This document shows positions 21,497-30,787 of a DNA stretch of 64,000 nucleotides, piece by piece. The DNA is from Burkholderiales bacterium (GTDB lineage Bacteria > Pseudomonadota > Gammaproteobacteria > Burkholderiales > SG8-41). The position numbers and the translations under genes were made by a program. Under the pieces are notes generated by a model that had not been told where the DNA came from, ran no database searches, and saw only the letters and a program-made list of their open reading frames with translations. The stretch is taken from positions 43,364-107,363 of the forward strand of contig JADZGE010000055.1 in NCBI GenBank assembly GCA_020854035.1, in the 5' to 3' direction. Position 1 is the first letter of the stretch. Every line of letters starts with the position of its first letter.

Positions 21497-22450
21497 ATGA
21501 GCGAGGGCTACCTCGATCTTCGCCGCCGGCTCGCCCGGCGCGACCGCAGCCTGCACGAGAAAGTCGTGACGCTCGAGGAAGCCGCGGCGCTCGTGAAGGA
21601 CGGGGAGACGGTCGGCATCGGCGGCAGCACGCTCTCGCGCACGCCGATGGCGATGATCTGGGCGCTCGTCCGGGCGCGGCGCCGCGGCCTCGTCTGCGCG
21701 CGCGGCATCACTTCGAGCGAGGGCGACTGGCTGTTCGGCTCGGGCGCGTGCTCGCGCATCATCACGAGCTGGTTCAGCCAGGGCATCGTGTGGGGCGTTT
21801 CCCGGGTCATGCGCCATCACGTGGAGAACGGGCTCGCGCGGTTCGACGAATGGAGCCACATGGCGATGGGCATGCGATTTCGCGCCGGCGCGATGGGCGT
21901 GCCGTTCCTGCCGATGCGCTCGATGCTGGGTTCGGACGTGCTGCGGTGCCGTCCCGAGGTGCGCGAGATCGACTGCCCGTACACGCGCGAGCGGCTGCTC
22001 CTCGTGCCCGCGTTGAACCCCGACGTGGCGCTGATCCACGTCCAGCGCTGCGATGCGTACGGCAACGCGCAGATCGACGGGCTGCAGTTCCTCGACATCG
22101 ATCTCGCCATGGCGGCGAACCGCGTCATACTCACCACCGAGCGCATCGTGTCGAACGACCAGATCCGCCGCGCGCCGGAGCATACGAAGATCCCGTTCTT
22201 CGCGGTGGAAGCGGTGGTCGAAGTCCCGTTCGGCTGCGCGCCGCACGAGTGCAGCAACGCCTACGAGCCCTTCTTCCGGCACATGGACGACTACGCCGCG
22301 CGCGTGAACGGCGACCCGGTGCAGGGGATGAGCGCCTACCTCGAGCGCTACGTCCACGGCCCGAAATCGTGGACCGAGTACCTCGGCCTCCTTGGACTGG
22401 AGCACGTGCTGGCGGCGGCGCGCGGCGGACGGAGGGTTGCCGATGCCTGA
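21497..22450 (+). CDS. CoA-transferase family I, subunit A
   Basis: A 317-residue alpha subunit of a two-component CoA-transferase of the glutaconate/3-oxoacid and IpdAB type. Seen: LVKDGETVGIGGSTLSR near residues 32-47 and VPALNPDVALIHVQRCDAYGNAQIDG, the hallmark of the fold. Its last 8 bases overlap the start of the beta subunit gene (ATGCCTGA), so the two are translationally coupled and presumably form a complex. IpdAB members hydrolyse a cyclic CoA thioester instead of transferring CoA, and that alternative cannot be excluded. Confidence 0.92.
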   Translation: MSEGYLDLRRRLARRDRSLHEKVVTLEEAAALVKDGETVGIGGSTLSRTPMAMIWALVRARRRGLVCARGITSSEGDWLFGSGACSRIITSWFSQGIVWGVSRVMRHHVENGLARFDEWSHMAMGMRFRAGAMGVPFLPMRSMLGSDVLRCRPEVREIDCPYTRERLLLVPALNPDVALIHVQRCDAYGNAQIDGLQFLDIDLAMAANRVILTTERIVSNDQIRRAPEHTKIPFFAVEAVVEVPFGCAPHECSNAYEPFFRHMDDYAARVNGDPVQGMSAYLERYVHGPKSWTEYLGLLGLEHVLAAARGGRRVADA

Positions 22451-23252
22451 GAGCGTCAGCGCGGGTCCCCGCGGCGCACCCGCTTCGCGGGCGGGGGGGT
22501 GCACCGCGAGCGAGCTTCTCGCGGTGATGAGCGCGCGGCTGCTCCGCGACGGCCAGGTGGTCTTCGCCGGAGTCGGCATACCGCTGCTCGCCGCCACCCT
22601 CGCGCAGGGGCTCAACTGCCCCGGGCTCACGATCCTCTTCGAGGGCGGTGTCATCGGCCCGATGATCGAGCCGGGGAAGCTGCCGCCATCGACCAACGAG
22701 CAGCGCTGCACCATTCGCGCCAACATGGTGCTGAGCAGCACCGACGTGCTGCTGCTCCTGCAGCGCGGCTATATCGACGTCGGCTTCATGGGCGGCGCGC
22801 AGATCGACCAGTACGGCAATCTCAATTCCTCGTTCATCGGCGATCCCGCGCGCCCGAAGACGCGCCTGCCCGGCACCGGCGGCGGCAACGACATCGCGAG
22901 CCTCGCGCAGATGATCGTCGCGATGAAGCACGAGAAGCGCCGTTTCGTGGAGCGCGTGGATTTCGTGACCAGTCCCGGTTTCCTGCGCGGCGGCGAGACC
23001 CGCCGCGAGAGCGGTCTCACGACGGGAGGCATGTATCGCGTCGTCACCGATCTCGGCCTCTTCGGGTTCGACGACGTGACCCGGCGCATGAAGATCATCG
23101 CGCTCCATCCCGGCGTGACGGTCGGGCGGGTGCGGGAGAATACCGGCTTCGAGATGTCGAGCGACGGCGATCCCGCCGTCACCGAGCCGCCGAGCGCGCG
23201 CGAACTCGAGTGCCTGCGCAGGCTCGATCCCGAGGGCCTCTACACGGCGTAG
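22443..23252 (+). CDS. CoA-transferase family I, subunit B
   Basis: A 269-residue beta subunit paired with the gene it overlaps. The ATG at 22443 is favoured over the longer open frame (to 22392) because of the coupled overlap. Conserved pieces are RDGQVVFAGVGIPLLAATLAQ, TILFEGGVIGPMIEP and GYIDVGFMGGAQIDQYGNLN. The glutamate in LFEGG is in the area where the catalytic Glu forms the acyl anhydride in true transferases. The first 23 residues are a low-complexity Gly/Ala/Arg leader that is probably not part of the fold. Confidence 0.92.
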   Translation: MPESVSAGPRGAPASRAGGCTASELLAVMSARLLRDGQVVFAGVGIPLLAATLAQGLNCPGLTILFEGGVIGPMIEPGKLPPSTNEQRCTIRANMVLSSTDVLLLLQRGYIDVGFMGGAQIDQYGNLNSSFIGDPARPKTRLPGTGGGNDIASLAQMIVAMKHEKRRFVERVDFVTSPGFLRGGETRRESGLTTGGMYRVVTDLGLFGFDDVTRRMKIIALHPGVTVGRVRENTGFEMSSDGDPAVTEPPSARELECLRRLDPEGLYTA

Positions 23253-23303
23253 CTCCCGCGCGCGGGGCCGGGACGACCCGCGCGCCCGGCGCGCACGAAC
23301 CAA

Positions 23304-24674
23304 GTGATCAGCATCTTCGACCTGTTCAAGATCGGCATCGGGCCCTCGTCGTCGCACACGGTCGGCCCGATGAAGGCCGCCGGCGCGTTCCTGGCGGGGC
23401 TCGCGGCGGACTCCCGCTACCCGTGGGTCGCTGGCATCGGCGTGCGGCTCTACGGCTCGCTCGCTTTTACCGGCAGGGGGCACTGCACGGACAAGGCCGT
23501 GACGCTGGGGCTCGCGGGCTACGCGCCCGATACGGTGGACCCGGACGAGGCGGAGCGCTTCTGGCAGGCGGCGCGCGAGGGCAGGCGGCTGCGACTCAGC
23601 GGGGGCCGGGAGATCGGCTTCGATCCCGCGCGGGACATCGTCTTCGACGCGTCCACCACGCTCCCGCGCCATTCCAACGCGCTGAGGTTCTCCGCGCGCG
23701 ACCCCTCCGGGCAGCCGTTCGCGGAGGAAACCTGGTATTCGCTCGGCGGCGGCTTCATCGCGCGGGAAGGCGAGGGTGAACCCGGGGCCGCCGCCGGGTG
23801 TACCGAGCCGTTCCCGTTCCGTTCCGCCGAAGCGCTGCTCGCCATGTGCCGCGAGCGTCGCTGCAGCATCGCCGGGCTCGTGCTGGAGAACGAGACCGCG
23901 CTCAGGCCGCGCGCGGAAATCGAGCGCCACCTCGAGCGCGTCGCCGACGCCATGCTCTCGTGCATCGATCGCGGCATGGCCGCGGAAGGCGTGCTGCCGG
24001 GCGGGCTCGCGGTGCGCCGCCGGGCGCGGGCGCTGCGCGAGCGCCTCGAGGCCGGCGCCGCGGGCGGCGCGTCACCGGAGCACGGGGCGATGGAATACGT
24101 GAGCCTCTACGCGATCGCCGTCAACGAGGAAAACGCGGCGGGCAGGCGAGTGGTGACGGCGCCGACGAACGGCGGCGCCGGCGTCGTCCCCGCCGTGCTC
24201 CGCTACTACCGGGATCACTGCCCCGGTGCCTCGCGCGAAGGGCAGGCGACGTTCCTCCTTGTCGCCGCGGCGATCGGCGCGCTCTGCAAGATGAACGCCT
24301 CGATTTCGGCGGCCGAAGTGGGATGCCAGGGTGAAATCGGGGTCGCCTGCGCGATGGCTGCCGCCGGGCTGGCCGCCGTGCTCGGCGGCACCAACGAGCA
24401 GGCGGAGAACGCCGCGGAGATGGGCATCGAGCACCATCTTGGCATGACCTGCGACCCGGTGGGCGGGCTGGTGCAGATACCGTGCATCGAGCGCAACGCG
24501 TTCGGCGCGGTCAAGGCGATCAACGCGGCCGCGCTGGCGCTGCGCGGCGATGGCGAGCATCACGTGAGCCTCGATCAGGCGATCGCGACGATGCGCGACA
24601 CCGGCAGGGACATGCAGGCGAAGTACAAGGAGACGGCGCTCGGCGGGCTCGCGGTGAACGTGCCCAACTGCTGA
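23304..24674 (+). CDS. sdaA: L-serine ammonia-lyase, iron-sulfur type
   Basis: A 456-residue single-chain enzyme converting L-serine to pyruvate and ammonia. It uses an oxygen-sensitive [4Fe-4S] cluster, not PLP. The N-terminal motif [20 protein letters not shown] is diagnostic. The three cluster cysteines are visible at C341 (EVGCQGE), C383 (MTCDPVGG) and C394 (IPCIERN), with the spacing known for the family. A GTG at 23304 is the start. It is placed between the CoA-transferase pair and a UbiD gene, so in this context it may serve the same catabolic route rather than general serine turnover. Confidence 0.96.
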   Translation: MISIFDLFKIGIGPSSSHTVGPMKAAGAFLAGLAADSRYPWVAGIGVRLYGSLAFTGRGHCTDKAVTLGLAGYAPDTVDPDEAERFWQAAREGRRLRLSGGREIGFDPARDIVFDASTTLPRHSNALRFSARDPSGQPFAEETWYSLGGGFIAREGEGEPGAAAGCTEPFPFRSAEALLAMCRERRCSIAGLVLENETALRPRAEIERHLERVADAMLSCIDRGMAAEGVLPGGLAVRRRARALRERLEAGAAGGASPEHGAMEYVSLYAIAVNEENAAGRRVVTAPTNGGAGVVPAVLRYYRDHCPGASREGQATFLLVAAAIGALCKMNASISAAEVGCQGEIGVACAMAAAGLAAVLGGTNEQAENAAEMGIEHHLGMTCDPVGGLVQIPCIERNAFGAVKAINAAALALRGDGEHHVSLDQAIATMRDTGRDMQAKYKETALGGLAVNVPNC

Positions 24675-24735
24675 GCGCCATCGTGTTTTCCGCGCCCGGC
24701 GAGCGGGACCGCGCCCGGTACGGAGGGGAGGATCG

Positions 24736-26355
24736 ATGAGCGGTGAGACCGGGAACGAGGGCTTTCGCGAATTCCTGGACCGGCTGCGCGCCGAACGGGA
24801 ACTCGTGGATATCGAACGGGCGGTCGACATCCGGCATGTCGCCGCGCTCGTGGACCAGTCCGAGAGAGCGCTCCTCTTCCACAACGTGATCGGCTACGGG
24901 ACCCCGATCGTCTCGGGCATCTACCGCAGCCAGCGGCGCACGGCGCTTGCCATGGGTTGCGCGACGTTCGCGGAAATCGAGGAGAAACTGCGCCGCGGCC
25001 TGGAGCGGCCCATCGATCCCGTCCACGTCGAGCGCGCCGAGCACAAGGAAGTGATCGCGGCGGGCGACGAAGTGGACCTCTACGAACTGCCGGTGCCGAT
25101 CTGCTCGATCTACGACGGCGGGCCGATGATCACCGGCGGCGTCGTCATCGCCCGCGATCCGGAATTCGGGTTGAACGCCGGCGTCTACCGCTGCCTCGTC
25201 AAGGAGCGCAACCTGACCGGCATCGACATCAACACGCCCAACAACCTGCGCCTCTACGCGCAGCGCGCGCTCGAGGCCGGCCGCCCCTGCCCGATCTCGG
25301 TGTCGATCGGCGTGCATCCCTTCGACATCATGAGCGCCGGTTTTCGCGCCCCGCTCGGCGTGAACGAGATGGGCCTCGCCGGCGGGCTGCGCGGCGCGCC
25401 GACGGCGCTCGCGCCCTGCGAGACGATCGAGGTGCCGTGCGTGGCCGGCGCGGAGCTCGTGCTCGAGGCGGAGATCCTGCCGACCGGCTGGGTGTGGCCG
25501 GAGGGCCGCTTCGGCGAATTCACGCGGCTCATGGGGGGGCTCCACTGGAACCCGCTCGTCCGGGTGAAGGCGATCACCCGGCGGCGCGACGCGATCTACT
25601 ATTCGCTTCACATGCCGTGGGAGAACACGTGGCTCGGCGCGCCGACGCGCTACGCCGCGGTGCGCGCGGCATTGAAGAACGCCCGCGTGCAGGTGAGAGG
25701 CATCAACGTGACCATCGGCGGCTGCGCCATGTGGCACGCCGTGATCTCGGTGAGCAAGCAGGCGGGCGAAGGCAAGAACGCGCTGCTCGCTGCGCTGTCG
25801 GTCATGGACATGAAGCACGTCGTGGTCGTGGACGACGACATCGACGTCTTCGACCCGGTCGACGTCGAGTGGGCGATCGCGACGCGCGTGCAGGGAGACC
25901 GCGACGTGATCGTGATCCCCGGGGCGCGCGCGAAGCCGCTCGACCCGAGCCTGCCCGTCGTCCCCCCCGGCACGGTGCCGACGGGCGCCAAGGTCGGCAT
26001 CGACGCGACGATCGGCGAGGGCATTCCGCGCGAGCGCTACGAGCGCATTTCGTACGCCCACGCGGACACGGTGCGGCTCGAGGATTACCTCGGGGGCGGG
26101 GACGAGCGGCTGCCCGGCGTCGCCTTCGCCCCGGCGGACGGGATCGCGGCGCTCGCGCGCAGGATCCACGCCCTCATCGGGGAGGCGCCGCGCTACTATT
26201 CGGAGATCGCCGCAGAATTCCCCGGCTTCGACTTCCAGTCGATCGCGCGCGCCATGGGCAAGCTGCACGAGGACGGGACGCTGTGGCAGGATCCGCGGGG
26301 CCGCATGTGCTTGCGCGATTCCACGTTCGCCGCCCGCCCGCCGTCACGCGCTTGA
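24736..26355 (+). CDS. UbiD family decarboxylase (copy 2) with C-terminal extension
   Basis: A 539-residue prenyl-FMN-dependent (de)carboxylase. The catalytic pair is E256 and E261 in PEGRFGEFTRL. Residues after about 470 form an extra segment (IAALARRIHALIGEAPRYYSEIAAEF) that looks like a helical or winged-helix-type appendage and is absent from copy 1. It may take part in oligomerisation. A GGAGGGGAGG site precedes the ATG. It is only distantly similar to copies 1 and 3 by eye, so the three probably act on different acids. Confidence 0.92.
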   Translation: MSGETGNEGFREFLDRLRAERELVDIERAVDIRHVAALVDQSERALLFHNVIGYGTPIVSGIYRSQRRTALAMGCATFAEIEEKLRRGLERPIDPVHVERAEHKEVIAAGDEVDLYELPVPICSIYDGGPMITGGVVIARDPEFGLNAGVYRCLVKERNLTGIDINTPNNLRLYAQRALEAGRPCPISVSIGVHPFDIMSAGFRAPLGVNEMGLAGGLRGAPTALAPCETIEVPCVAGAELVLEAEILPTGWVWPEGRFGEFTRLMGGLHWNPLVRVKAITRRRDAIYYSLHMPWENTWLGAPTRYAAVRAALKNARVQVRGINVTIGGCAMWHAVISVSKQAGEGKNALLAALSVMDMKHVVVVDDDIDVFDPVDVEWAIATRVQGDRDVIVIPGARAKPLDPSLPVVPPGTVPTGAKVGIDATIGEGIPRERYERISYAHADTVRLEDYLGGGDERLPGVAFAPADGIAALARRIHALIGEAPRYYSEIAAEFPGFDFQSIARAMGKLHEDGTLWQDPRGRMCLRDSTFAARPPSRA

Positions 26356-26416
26356 GCGAATCCCGCGCGAATCCCGCGGGCCGCGGCGTTGCCGGCCGCG
26401 CGGGGACGAGATCCTG

Positions 26417-27151
26417 ATGCCGCCCATCGAAGCGCTCATCTTCGCGCCCCTCATCGTGCTCGCGGCGAACATAGTCTTCGGCATCTCCGGCTTCGGCCTG
26501 ACGCTGATCTCCATTCCCTTGCTCGCGCATCTTTTTCCGATCAAGTTCGTGATTCCCATGGTGGTGCTCCTCGACGTCGTGGCGTCGCTGCGCCAGGCGA
26601 CCAGGCTGCGCGGGGGCGTCTACCGGACGGAGTTCCTCGCGCTGTTGCCGTTCATGCTGGCCGGGATGGTGGCGGGCGCGTTCCTGCTGGTGCGGCTGCC
26701 GGCCGAAGTGCTCCTGCTCGCGCTGGGAGCGCTGGTGCTGGTCTACGGCGCCTACTACGCGTTGCGCCACGATTCGGTCTTCCGCCTCGCGCGCTGGACG
26801 GTCGCGCCGATCGGGGTCTTCGCCGGGGCGGCGTCGGCCGTCCTCGGCGTGGGCGCGCCGCTATTCATCCTGTACCTCACCGGGCGCGGCGCCACGCCCG
26901 ATCACATCCGCGCCACCATGCCGGTGATCTTCAGCTTCACGACGGTGGGGCGGATAATCCTGTTCACCGTGGCCGGTCTCTTCACGCGGGAAATCGTGCT
27001 GACCTCGGCTGCCCTGGTGCCGATGATGCTGCTCGGCCTCTATGTCGGCAACCGCATGCACGTCGGTCTCTCGCGCGAGACGATGGTGAGGATCATCGGC
27101 GCGCTGCTCGTCCTGAGCGGGACATCGCTTATCCTTCGCGCGTTGGGATAA
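26417..27151 (+). CDS. TauE/SafE family membrane exporter
   Basis: A 244-residue inner-membrane protein with about eight hydrophobic segments. The start FAPLIVLAANIVFGISGFGLTLISIP and the repeat-like second half GAASAVLGVGAPLFILYLTGRG match the TauE/SafE family, whose members move organosulfonates, sulfite or other small anions. It is the last gene of the plus-strand catabolic block, 61 nt after the second UbiD gene, so it may export a product or by-product of that pathway. Confidence 0.92.
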   Translation: MPPIEALIFAPLIVLAANIVFGISGFGLTLISIPLLAHLFPIKFVIPMVVLLDVVASLRQATRLRGGVYRTEFLALLPFMLAGMVAGAFLLVRLPAEVLLLALGALVLVYGAYYALRHDSVFRLARWTVAPIGVFAGAASAVLGVGAPLFILYLTGRGATPDHIRATMPVIFSFTTVGRIILFTVAGLFTREIVLTSAALVPMMLLGLYVGNRMHVGLSRETMVRIIGALLVLSGTSLILRALG

Positions 27152-27305
27152 TGGCGCGAGGGATGGCGGGGCGAGCCCGCGGCCGGCGCGATTTCCCGGC
27201 GTCGCGGTTGCGCCGCCCGTGGCGGCGCGGCGGATTACACTCCGGCGGATTCCCCATGTCCCACGGGCCTGACTGTAGTACCATACGCAAGGAGGGGGGA
27301 ATTCC

Positions 27306-27686
27306 ATGAAAGCGCGTTCTCTACCGGTTTTGGTCCTCTTCCTCTTCGCCGCGTGGCATACGCAGGCCATCCCGGCGGAGAACCCGGGGAAGGCTCCGAC
27401 GGAAGTCTACAAGTGCAGCGAAGACGGCAAAGCCGTCTACCAGGATGGCCTGTGCGCATCCGGCCCGAGCAAGCCGCTCAAGACGCACGACGCCAAGGGG
27501 ATCGAAGCGGTGAAAGGGCGCGCTCCCGAGTACGTGCCGCCCGGCCGGGCACCGGTGGCGATCATCCCCTACACCCCTTTGAAGCCCATGCACAATTCCC
27601 AGCCGTCCCGCGGCGTCAATAGCGGCGAGAACAGGGTCGGCACCACCACCTGCAGGACGGCGAGCGGCACCACCTACGCCTGCTAG
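27306..27686 (+). CDS. Secreted DUF4124-like small protein
   Basis: A 126-residue protein with a cleavable signal peptide (VLVLFLFAAWHTQA). The mature start VYKCSEDGKAVYQDGLCASG is the DUF4124 signature, a short domain common in proteobacterial envelope proteins whose function is unknown. Four cysteines in the mature protein could form two disulfides (KCSED, DGLCA, TTCRT and the C-terminal TYAC). AAGGAGGGGGAATTCC gives a very strong ribosome site. Its base composition is slightly less GC-rich than its neighbours, and it stands alone. Confidence 0.85.
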   Translation: MKARSLPVLVLFLFAAWHTQAIPAENPGKAPTEVYKCSEDGKAVYQDGLCASGPSKPLKTHDAKGIEAVKGRAPEYVPPGRAPVAIIPYTPLKPMHNSQPSRGVNSGENRVGTTTCRTASGTTYAC

Positions 27687-27847
27687 TGGCGGGCGTGACG
27701 GCGCGTCCCGGCGGCGTTCGCCGCCCACCCGTCGCGCCTGCGACTTCGGCTCCCCATCCCGGTCGTCACCCGCTGAAGAATGCGGGCCGCGCGCGATCCT
27801 CCGGTCGCGGGTAGCATGGGGGTGGTTCGTTCGCCGATGAAAATCGC

Positions 27848-29050
27848 GTGCCTCCCCGTTACATCGCCCACCTCGACATGGACGCCTTCTACGCGTCGGT
27901 CGAGTTGCTGCGCTACCCCCTGCTTCGCGGCAAGCCGCTCGTGATCGGCGGGCGGCGCGCGCCGCGGCCGGGCGCCACCGTGCCGCGGTTGCGCGATTAC
28001 GCCGGGCGCGGCGTCATCACCACCGCCACCTACGAAGCGCGCGCGTTCGGCGTCGGCTCCGGCATGGGTCTCATGAAGGCGGCGAAGCTCGCGCCGGACG
28101 CGTTCCTGCTGCCCGCGGACTTCGACGAGTACCGGCGCCATTCACGGATGTTCAAGGACGCCGTGCGCGAGATCGCGCCGGTGATCGAGGACCGCGGCAT
28201 CGACGAGATCTACATCGACCTCTCCGAACTCGTCGCGGCGGCCGCGGCGGAGGGCGCCCCCGACCCGTGGGCCCGCGCGCGCGCGATCGCGATCGACATC
28301 CGGCGCGCGGTGCGGGAGGCGACCGGACTCTCGTGCTCGCTCGGGGTCACGCCCAACAAGCTCCTGTCGAAGATCGCCTCCGAGCTCGCGAAACCGGACG
28401 GCGTGACGGTAATCACGGCCGAGGACGTGCCCGCGCTCGTCTGGCCGCTCGCCGCGAGAAAGGTGAACGGAATCGGGCCGCGGGCCGCGGAGCGCCTCGC
28501 GGCGCTCGGAATCGATACGGTGGGAGATCTCGCGCGGGCCGCCCCCGCGCTGCTCGTCGAGCGCTTCGGCGCGAGCTACGGCGCGTGGCTGGCCGCGGCG
28601 GCAAGGGGGCACGATGAGCGGCCGGTCGTCACCAGCCGCGAGCCGAAGTCGATCAGCCGCGAAACCACGTTCGAGCGCGACCTTCACGCGGTGCACGACC
28701 GGGCCGAACTCTCGCGCATCTTCACCGGGTTGTGCGCGAGGGTGGCGGGAGACCTCGCGCGCAAGGGCTACGTGGGTCGGACGGTGGGAGTGAAGCTGCG
28801 CTACGAGGACTTCCGGACCGTCACGCGCGATCACACGCTCGCCGGGCCGACGGGCGATGCCGCGACGATCCGCCGCGCGGCCGGAGAGTGCCTGAAGCGC
28901 GTGCCGCTTCAACTGCGCCTACGGCTGCTCGGCGTGCGGGTCGGCGCGTTGAGCAGGCGGGAGTTCGCGGAGAACGCCCGGGCCGCCGCCGGCACGCCCT
29001 CCCTCGTCGAGACTCCCGGAAGCATGCTGGCGGGCGGCCGCCGCCGGTAG
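27848..29050 (+). CDS. dinB: DNA polymerase IV (Y-family translesion polymerase)
   Basis: A 400-residue error-prone polymerase for bypass of DNA damage. Catalytic residues are visible: D10 in HLDMDAFYASVE, and D119 and E120 in DRGIDEIYIDLSEL. The helix-hairpin-helix segment NGIGPRAAERLAALGIDTVGDLA and the little-finger segment REPKSISRETTFERDL follow. It is about 50 residues longer than the E. coli enzyme, partly because of an insertion after the first strand (RRAPRPGATVPRLRDYAG). The GTG at 27848 is used. I see no LexA box. It is not obviously linked to the neighbouring catabolic genes. Confidence 0.96.
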   Translation: MPPRYIAHLDMDAFYASVELLRYPLLRGKPLVIGGRRAPRPGATVPRLRDYAGRGVITTATYEARAFGVGSGMGLMKAAKLAPDAFLLPADFDEYRRHSRMFKDAVREIAPVIEDRGIDEIYIDLSELVAAAAAEGAPDPWARARAIAIDIRRAVREATGLSCSLGVTPNKLLSKIASELAKPDGVTVITAEDVPALVWPLAARKVNGIGPRAAERLAALGIDTVGDLARAAPALLVERFGASYGAWLAAAARGHDERPVVTSREPKSISRETTFERDLHAVHDRAELSRIFTGLCARVAGDLARKGYVGRTVGVKLRYEDFRTVTRDHTLAGPTGDAATIRRAAGECLKRVPLQLRLRLLGVRVGALSRREFAENARAAAGTPSLVETPGSMLAGGRRR

Positions 29051-29093
29051 ACGCGCGCCCGCGGCCGCGGCGCACCACGACGCGCCCCGCGCC

Positions 29094-29630
29094 TCACGCC
29101 TGCTGGCCTTCCATCAGCAGCTTCACCACCTCCGGGACGATCGCGGCGGCACGCTCGTCGAGTTCGCTCGGCGTCAGGTTCGCGATCGGGTGAGGCATCT
29201 CGACGAAGCGGAACTCCGGGAGCCCCCAGGTCCGCGCCATCGCCCTGCCGGTCGCCCGGAAGACATGCGTGATGATCGAGGCCGAGGGAATGCCGTGCTG
29301 TTCGAAAACGATACTGTCGAGCACACTGCCCGACGAGCACGACCCTCAGTCGCCGACGCCGGCGACCACGAAGTCGCAGGCGCTCTTCACCTCGTCGACG
29401 ATCTCGGCGTGCGGCGCGGCTCCGGCGCTCTTCTTGCGGCGAATGAGATGCGCCTTGACGCCGTGCTCGCGCTCGAGGATCGAGGCGATCCGGAGCAGGA
29501 GCTGGTCGGAATTGTGCTTGGTGTTGTCGATTAGTCCCACTCGCAGGCCCGCGAGGGATGAGGGCCGCGGCGCGTAGGCGATGCGCCGCGCGGTTGCCTC
29601 GGTGGTGGGATCGAAGATCTGTATGGGCAT
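29094..29630 (-). CDS. UGSC family selenoprotein with in-frame TGA read as selenocysteine
   Basis: One frame of 179 codons is interrupted only by a TGA at 29348-29346 (codon 95). The upstream half ends VVAGVGD and the downstream half continues GSCSSGSVLDSIVFEQHG in the same phase, giving the motif U-G-S-C that names a known selenoprotein family of unknown function. Both halves are conserved-looking, with normal G/C third positions, and the hairpin described at 29316-29334 suits Sec insertion. GAAAGGAG precedes the ATG. U95 and C98 form a CxxC-like redox pair in spacing, so a thiol/selenol redox or reductase role is a reasonable inference. There is no signal peptide. It is the last gene of the probable operon with the molybdenum hydroxylase. 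A nonsense mutation or base error of a Cys codon is the alternative. Confidence 0.88.
29316..29334 (-). promoter_or_regulatory. Candidate bacterial SECIS hairpin
   Basis: On the coding strand the bases after the TGA are 11 nt of linker, then GTCGGGC, loop AGTGT, then GCTCGAC. This makes a 7-bp stem with one G-U pair. The loop begins 18 nt after the TGA and contains a G-U, close to the geometry of the E. coli formate dehydrogenase element read by SelB. The hairpin is inside the coding sequence, as bacterial SECIS elements must be. Confidence 0.65.
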
Positions 29631-29715
29631 GGCAGGCTCCTTTCGTCGAATTCGGGAACAGGGATTCGAAATCGGGGGTTCGAGCCTTCCGTCTCCGGTC
29701 CCCGGTCTCCAGTTT

Positions 29716-30747
29716 CTACCTTCGTATCTCCTTCGTCACGCTCCTCGATCCTTCCTTGCCGCCCCACCCGGGGATGAAGGCGGACTGGACGCCCGCGAGC
29801 CCGCCCGCCGCGATGACGAGCAGGTCTTCCGGCGAGGCGACGATCGGGAGCAGCGTCTTCTCGTCCTGCGGCCGGATTTCCCCGGACATCATGAGGCTGC
29901 GCTTCAATTCCGCCACCGCCACGCGCGCGTTCTCGAAGACGTAACGCTGCACGTCCTCGCGGCTCCAGCCGGCGCGCTTCATGATCGCCTGGTGCTCGCC
30001 CGCGACGACGAGTGCGTACTGCGGCTGGCGCCCCGAGCCCGCCGAGATCCGCATGTGCGCGCACGCGGTCGTCAGCACGCCCTCGGGGGTCGAGGAGAGG
30101 CCGTTGGAGAACTGGTGCGGGGCGAGCGCGGCGAAGATCGTCACGGCGCTCTGGCCGGCCCGGAAACCGCGCGTCACGTGAAACGGCGGCCACGGGCTGT
30201 CGGTTTCGTTCTCGGCGATGCAGAAGGTGTACTTGCCCGCGTGGCCGAGGCTGCTGCGGTCGAGCTCGCCGGGAAGGGTGCCGATCACGTTCCGCATGAC
30301 GAGCCGCACCGCGCGGCCGATGGTCGAGTTGGCGCGCCACCCGGGGCCGAACAGGTTGTCGCCGGAATTCAGTCCGATCGCGCGCGCGACCGGTCCGTTC
30401 ACCACCATGAAGACGGCCGAGCCGCCGGTGCTGGTCGCGGGGCCGTGGTAGCCGTAGTCGGGATCGGCGAGCGCCTCGACCGCCGCGACGACGACGGGCA
30501 TGTACTCCGCCCTGCAACCGGCCATGACGGCGTTGATCGCCACCTTCTCCGCGGAAATCGCGATCTGGCGGTTCTCGATGAAGGCGACCTGGTAGCGCGG
30601 TTCGAGCCCGGCGGCGGCGAGCATGCCGACGACGCGCTCCTCCGTCGGCGGCACGACCGGGAAGCCGTCCGTCCAGCCGTTCGTGTAGCAGAGCTCCATG
30701 GCGCCCGCGAGGTCGGCCACGGTGTGCCGGCGTGAAGTGAGTTCCAT
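29716..30747 (-). CDS. Conserved protein of unknown function, 343 aa, upstream of the UGSC selenoprotein
   Basis: I do not recognise a characterised family. There is no signal peptide and no convincing membrane helix. The N-terminal part carries GWTDGFPVVPPTEERV, followed by alternating alpha/beta sequence rich in small residues, including STGGSAVFMVVNGPVARAIGLN and LFGPGWRANSTIGRAVRLVM. Several cysteines are spread out (MELCYT, MAGCRAEY, TFCIAEN, TTACAHM) without a metal-binding spacing. AGGAGACAGGAC precedes the ATG. It lies 40 nt after the molybdopterin subunit gene and 85 nt before the selenoprotein gene, so it probably works with one or both. A two-subunit partnership with the UGSC protein is an inference from position. 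Confidence 0.8.
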   Translation of the reverse strand: MELTSRRHTVADLAGAMELCYTNGWTDGFPVVPPTEERVVGMLAAAGLEPRYQVAFIENRQIAISAEKVAINAVMAGCRAEYMPVVVAAVEALADPDYGYHGPATSTGGSAVFMVVNGPVARAIGLNSGDNLFGPGWRANSTIGRAVRLVMRNVIGTLPGELDRSSLGHAGKYTFCIAENETDSPWPPFHVTRGFRAGQSAVTIFAALAPHQFSNGLSSTPEGVLTTACAHMRISAGSGRQPQYALVVAGEHQAIMKRAGWSREDVQRYVFENARVAVAELKRSLMMSGEIRPQDEKTLLPIVASPEDLLVIAAGGLAGVQSAFIPGWGGKEGSRSVTKEIRR

Positions 30748-30787
30748 CCCGTCCTGTCTCCTGTCCTGTCGCGGCGGCGCGGGCCGC

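Noticed and set aside
29094..29324. A separate 76-residue gene starting at an internal codon
   Set aside because: It is in the same frame as the 94-residue piece upstream, has no ribosome site, and together they make one protein with the UGSC motif across the TGA.
29346..29630. A frameshifted or truncated pseudogene
   Set aside because: There is no change of frame, only a TGA, and both sides keep normal codon use; the hairpin at the right distance favours selenocysteine. A sequencing error cannot be fully excluded.
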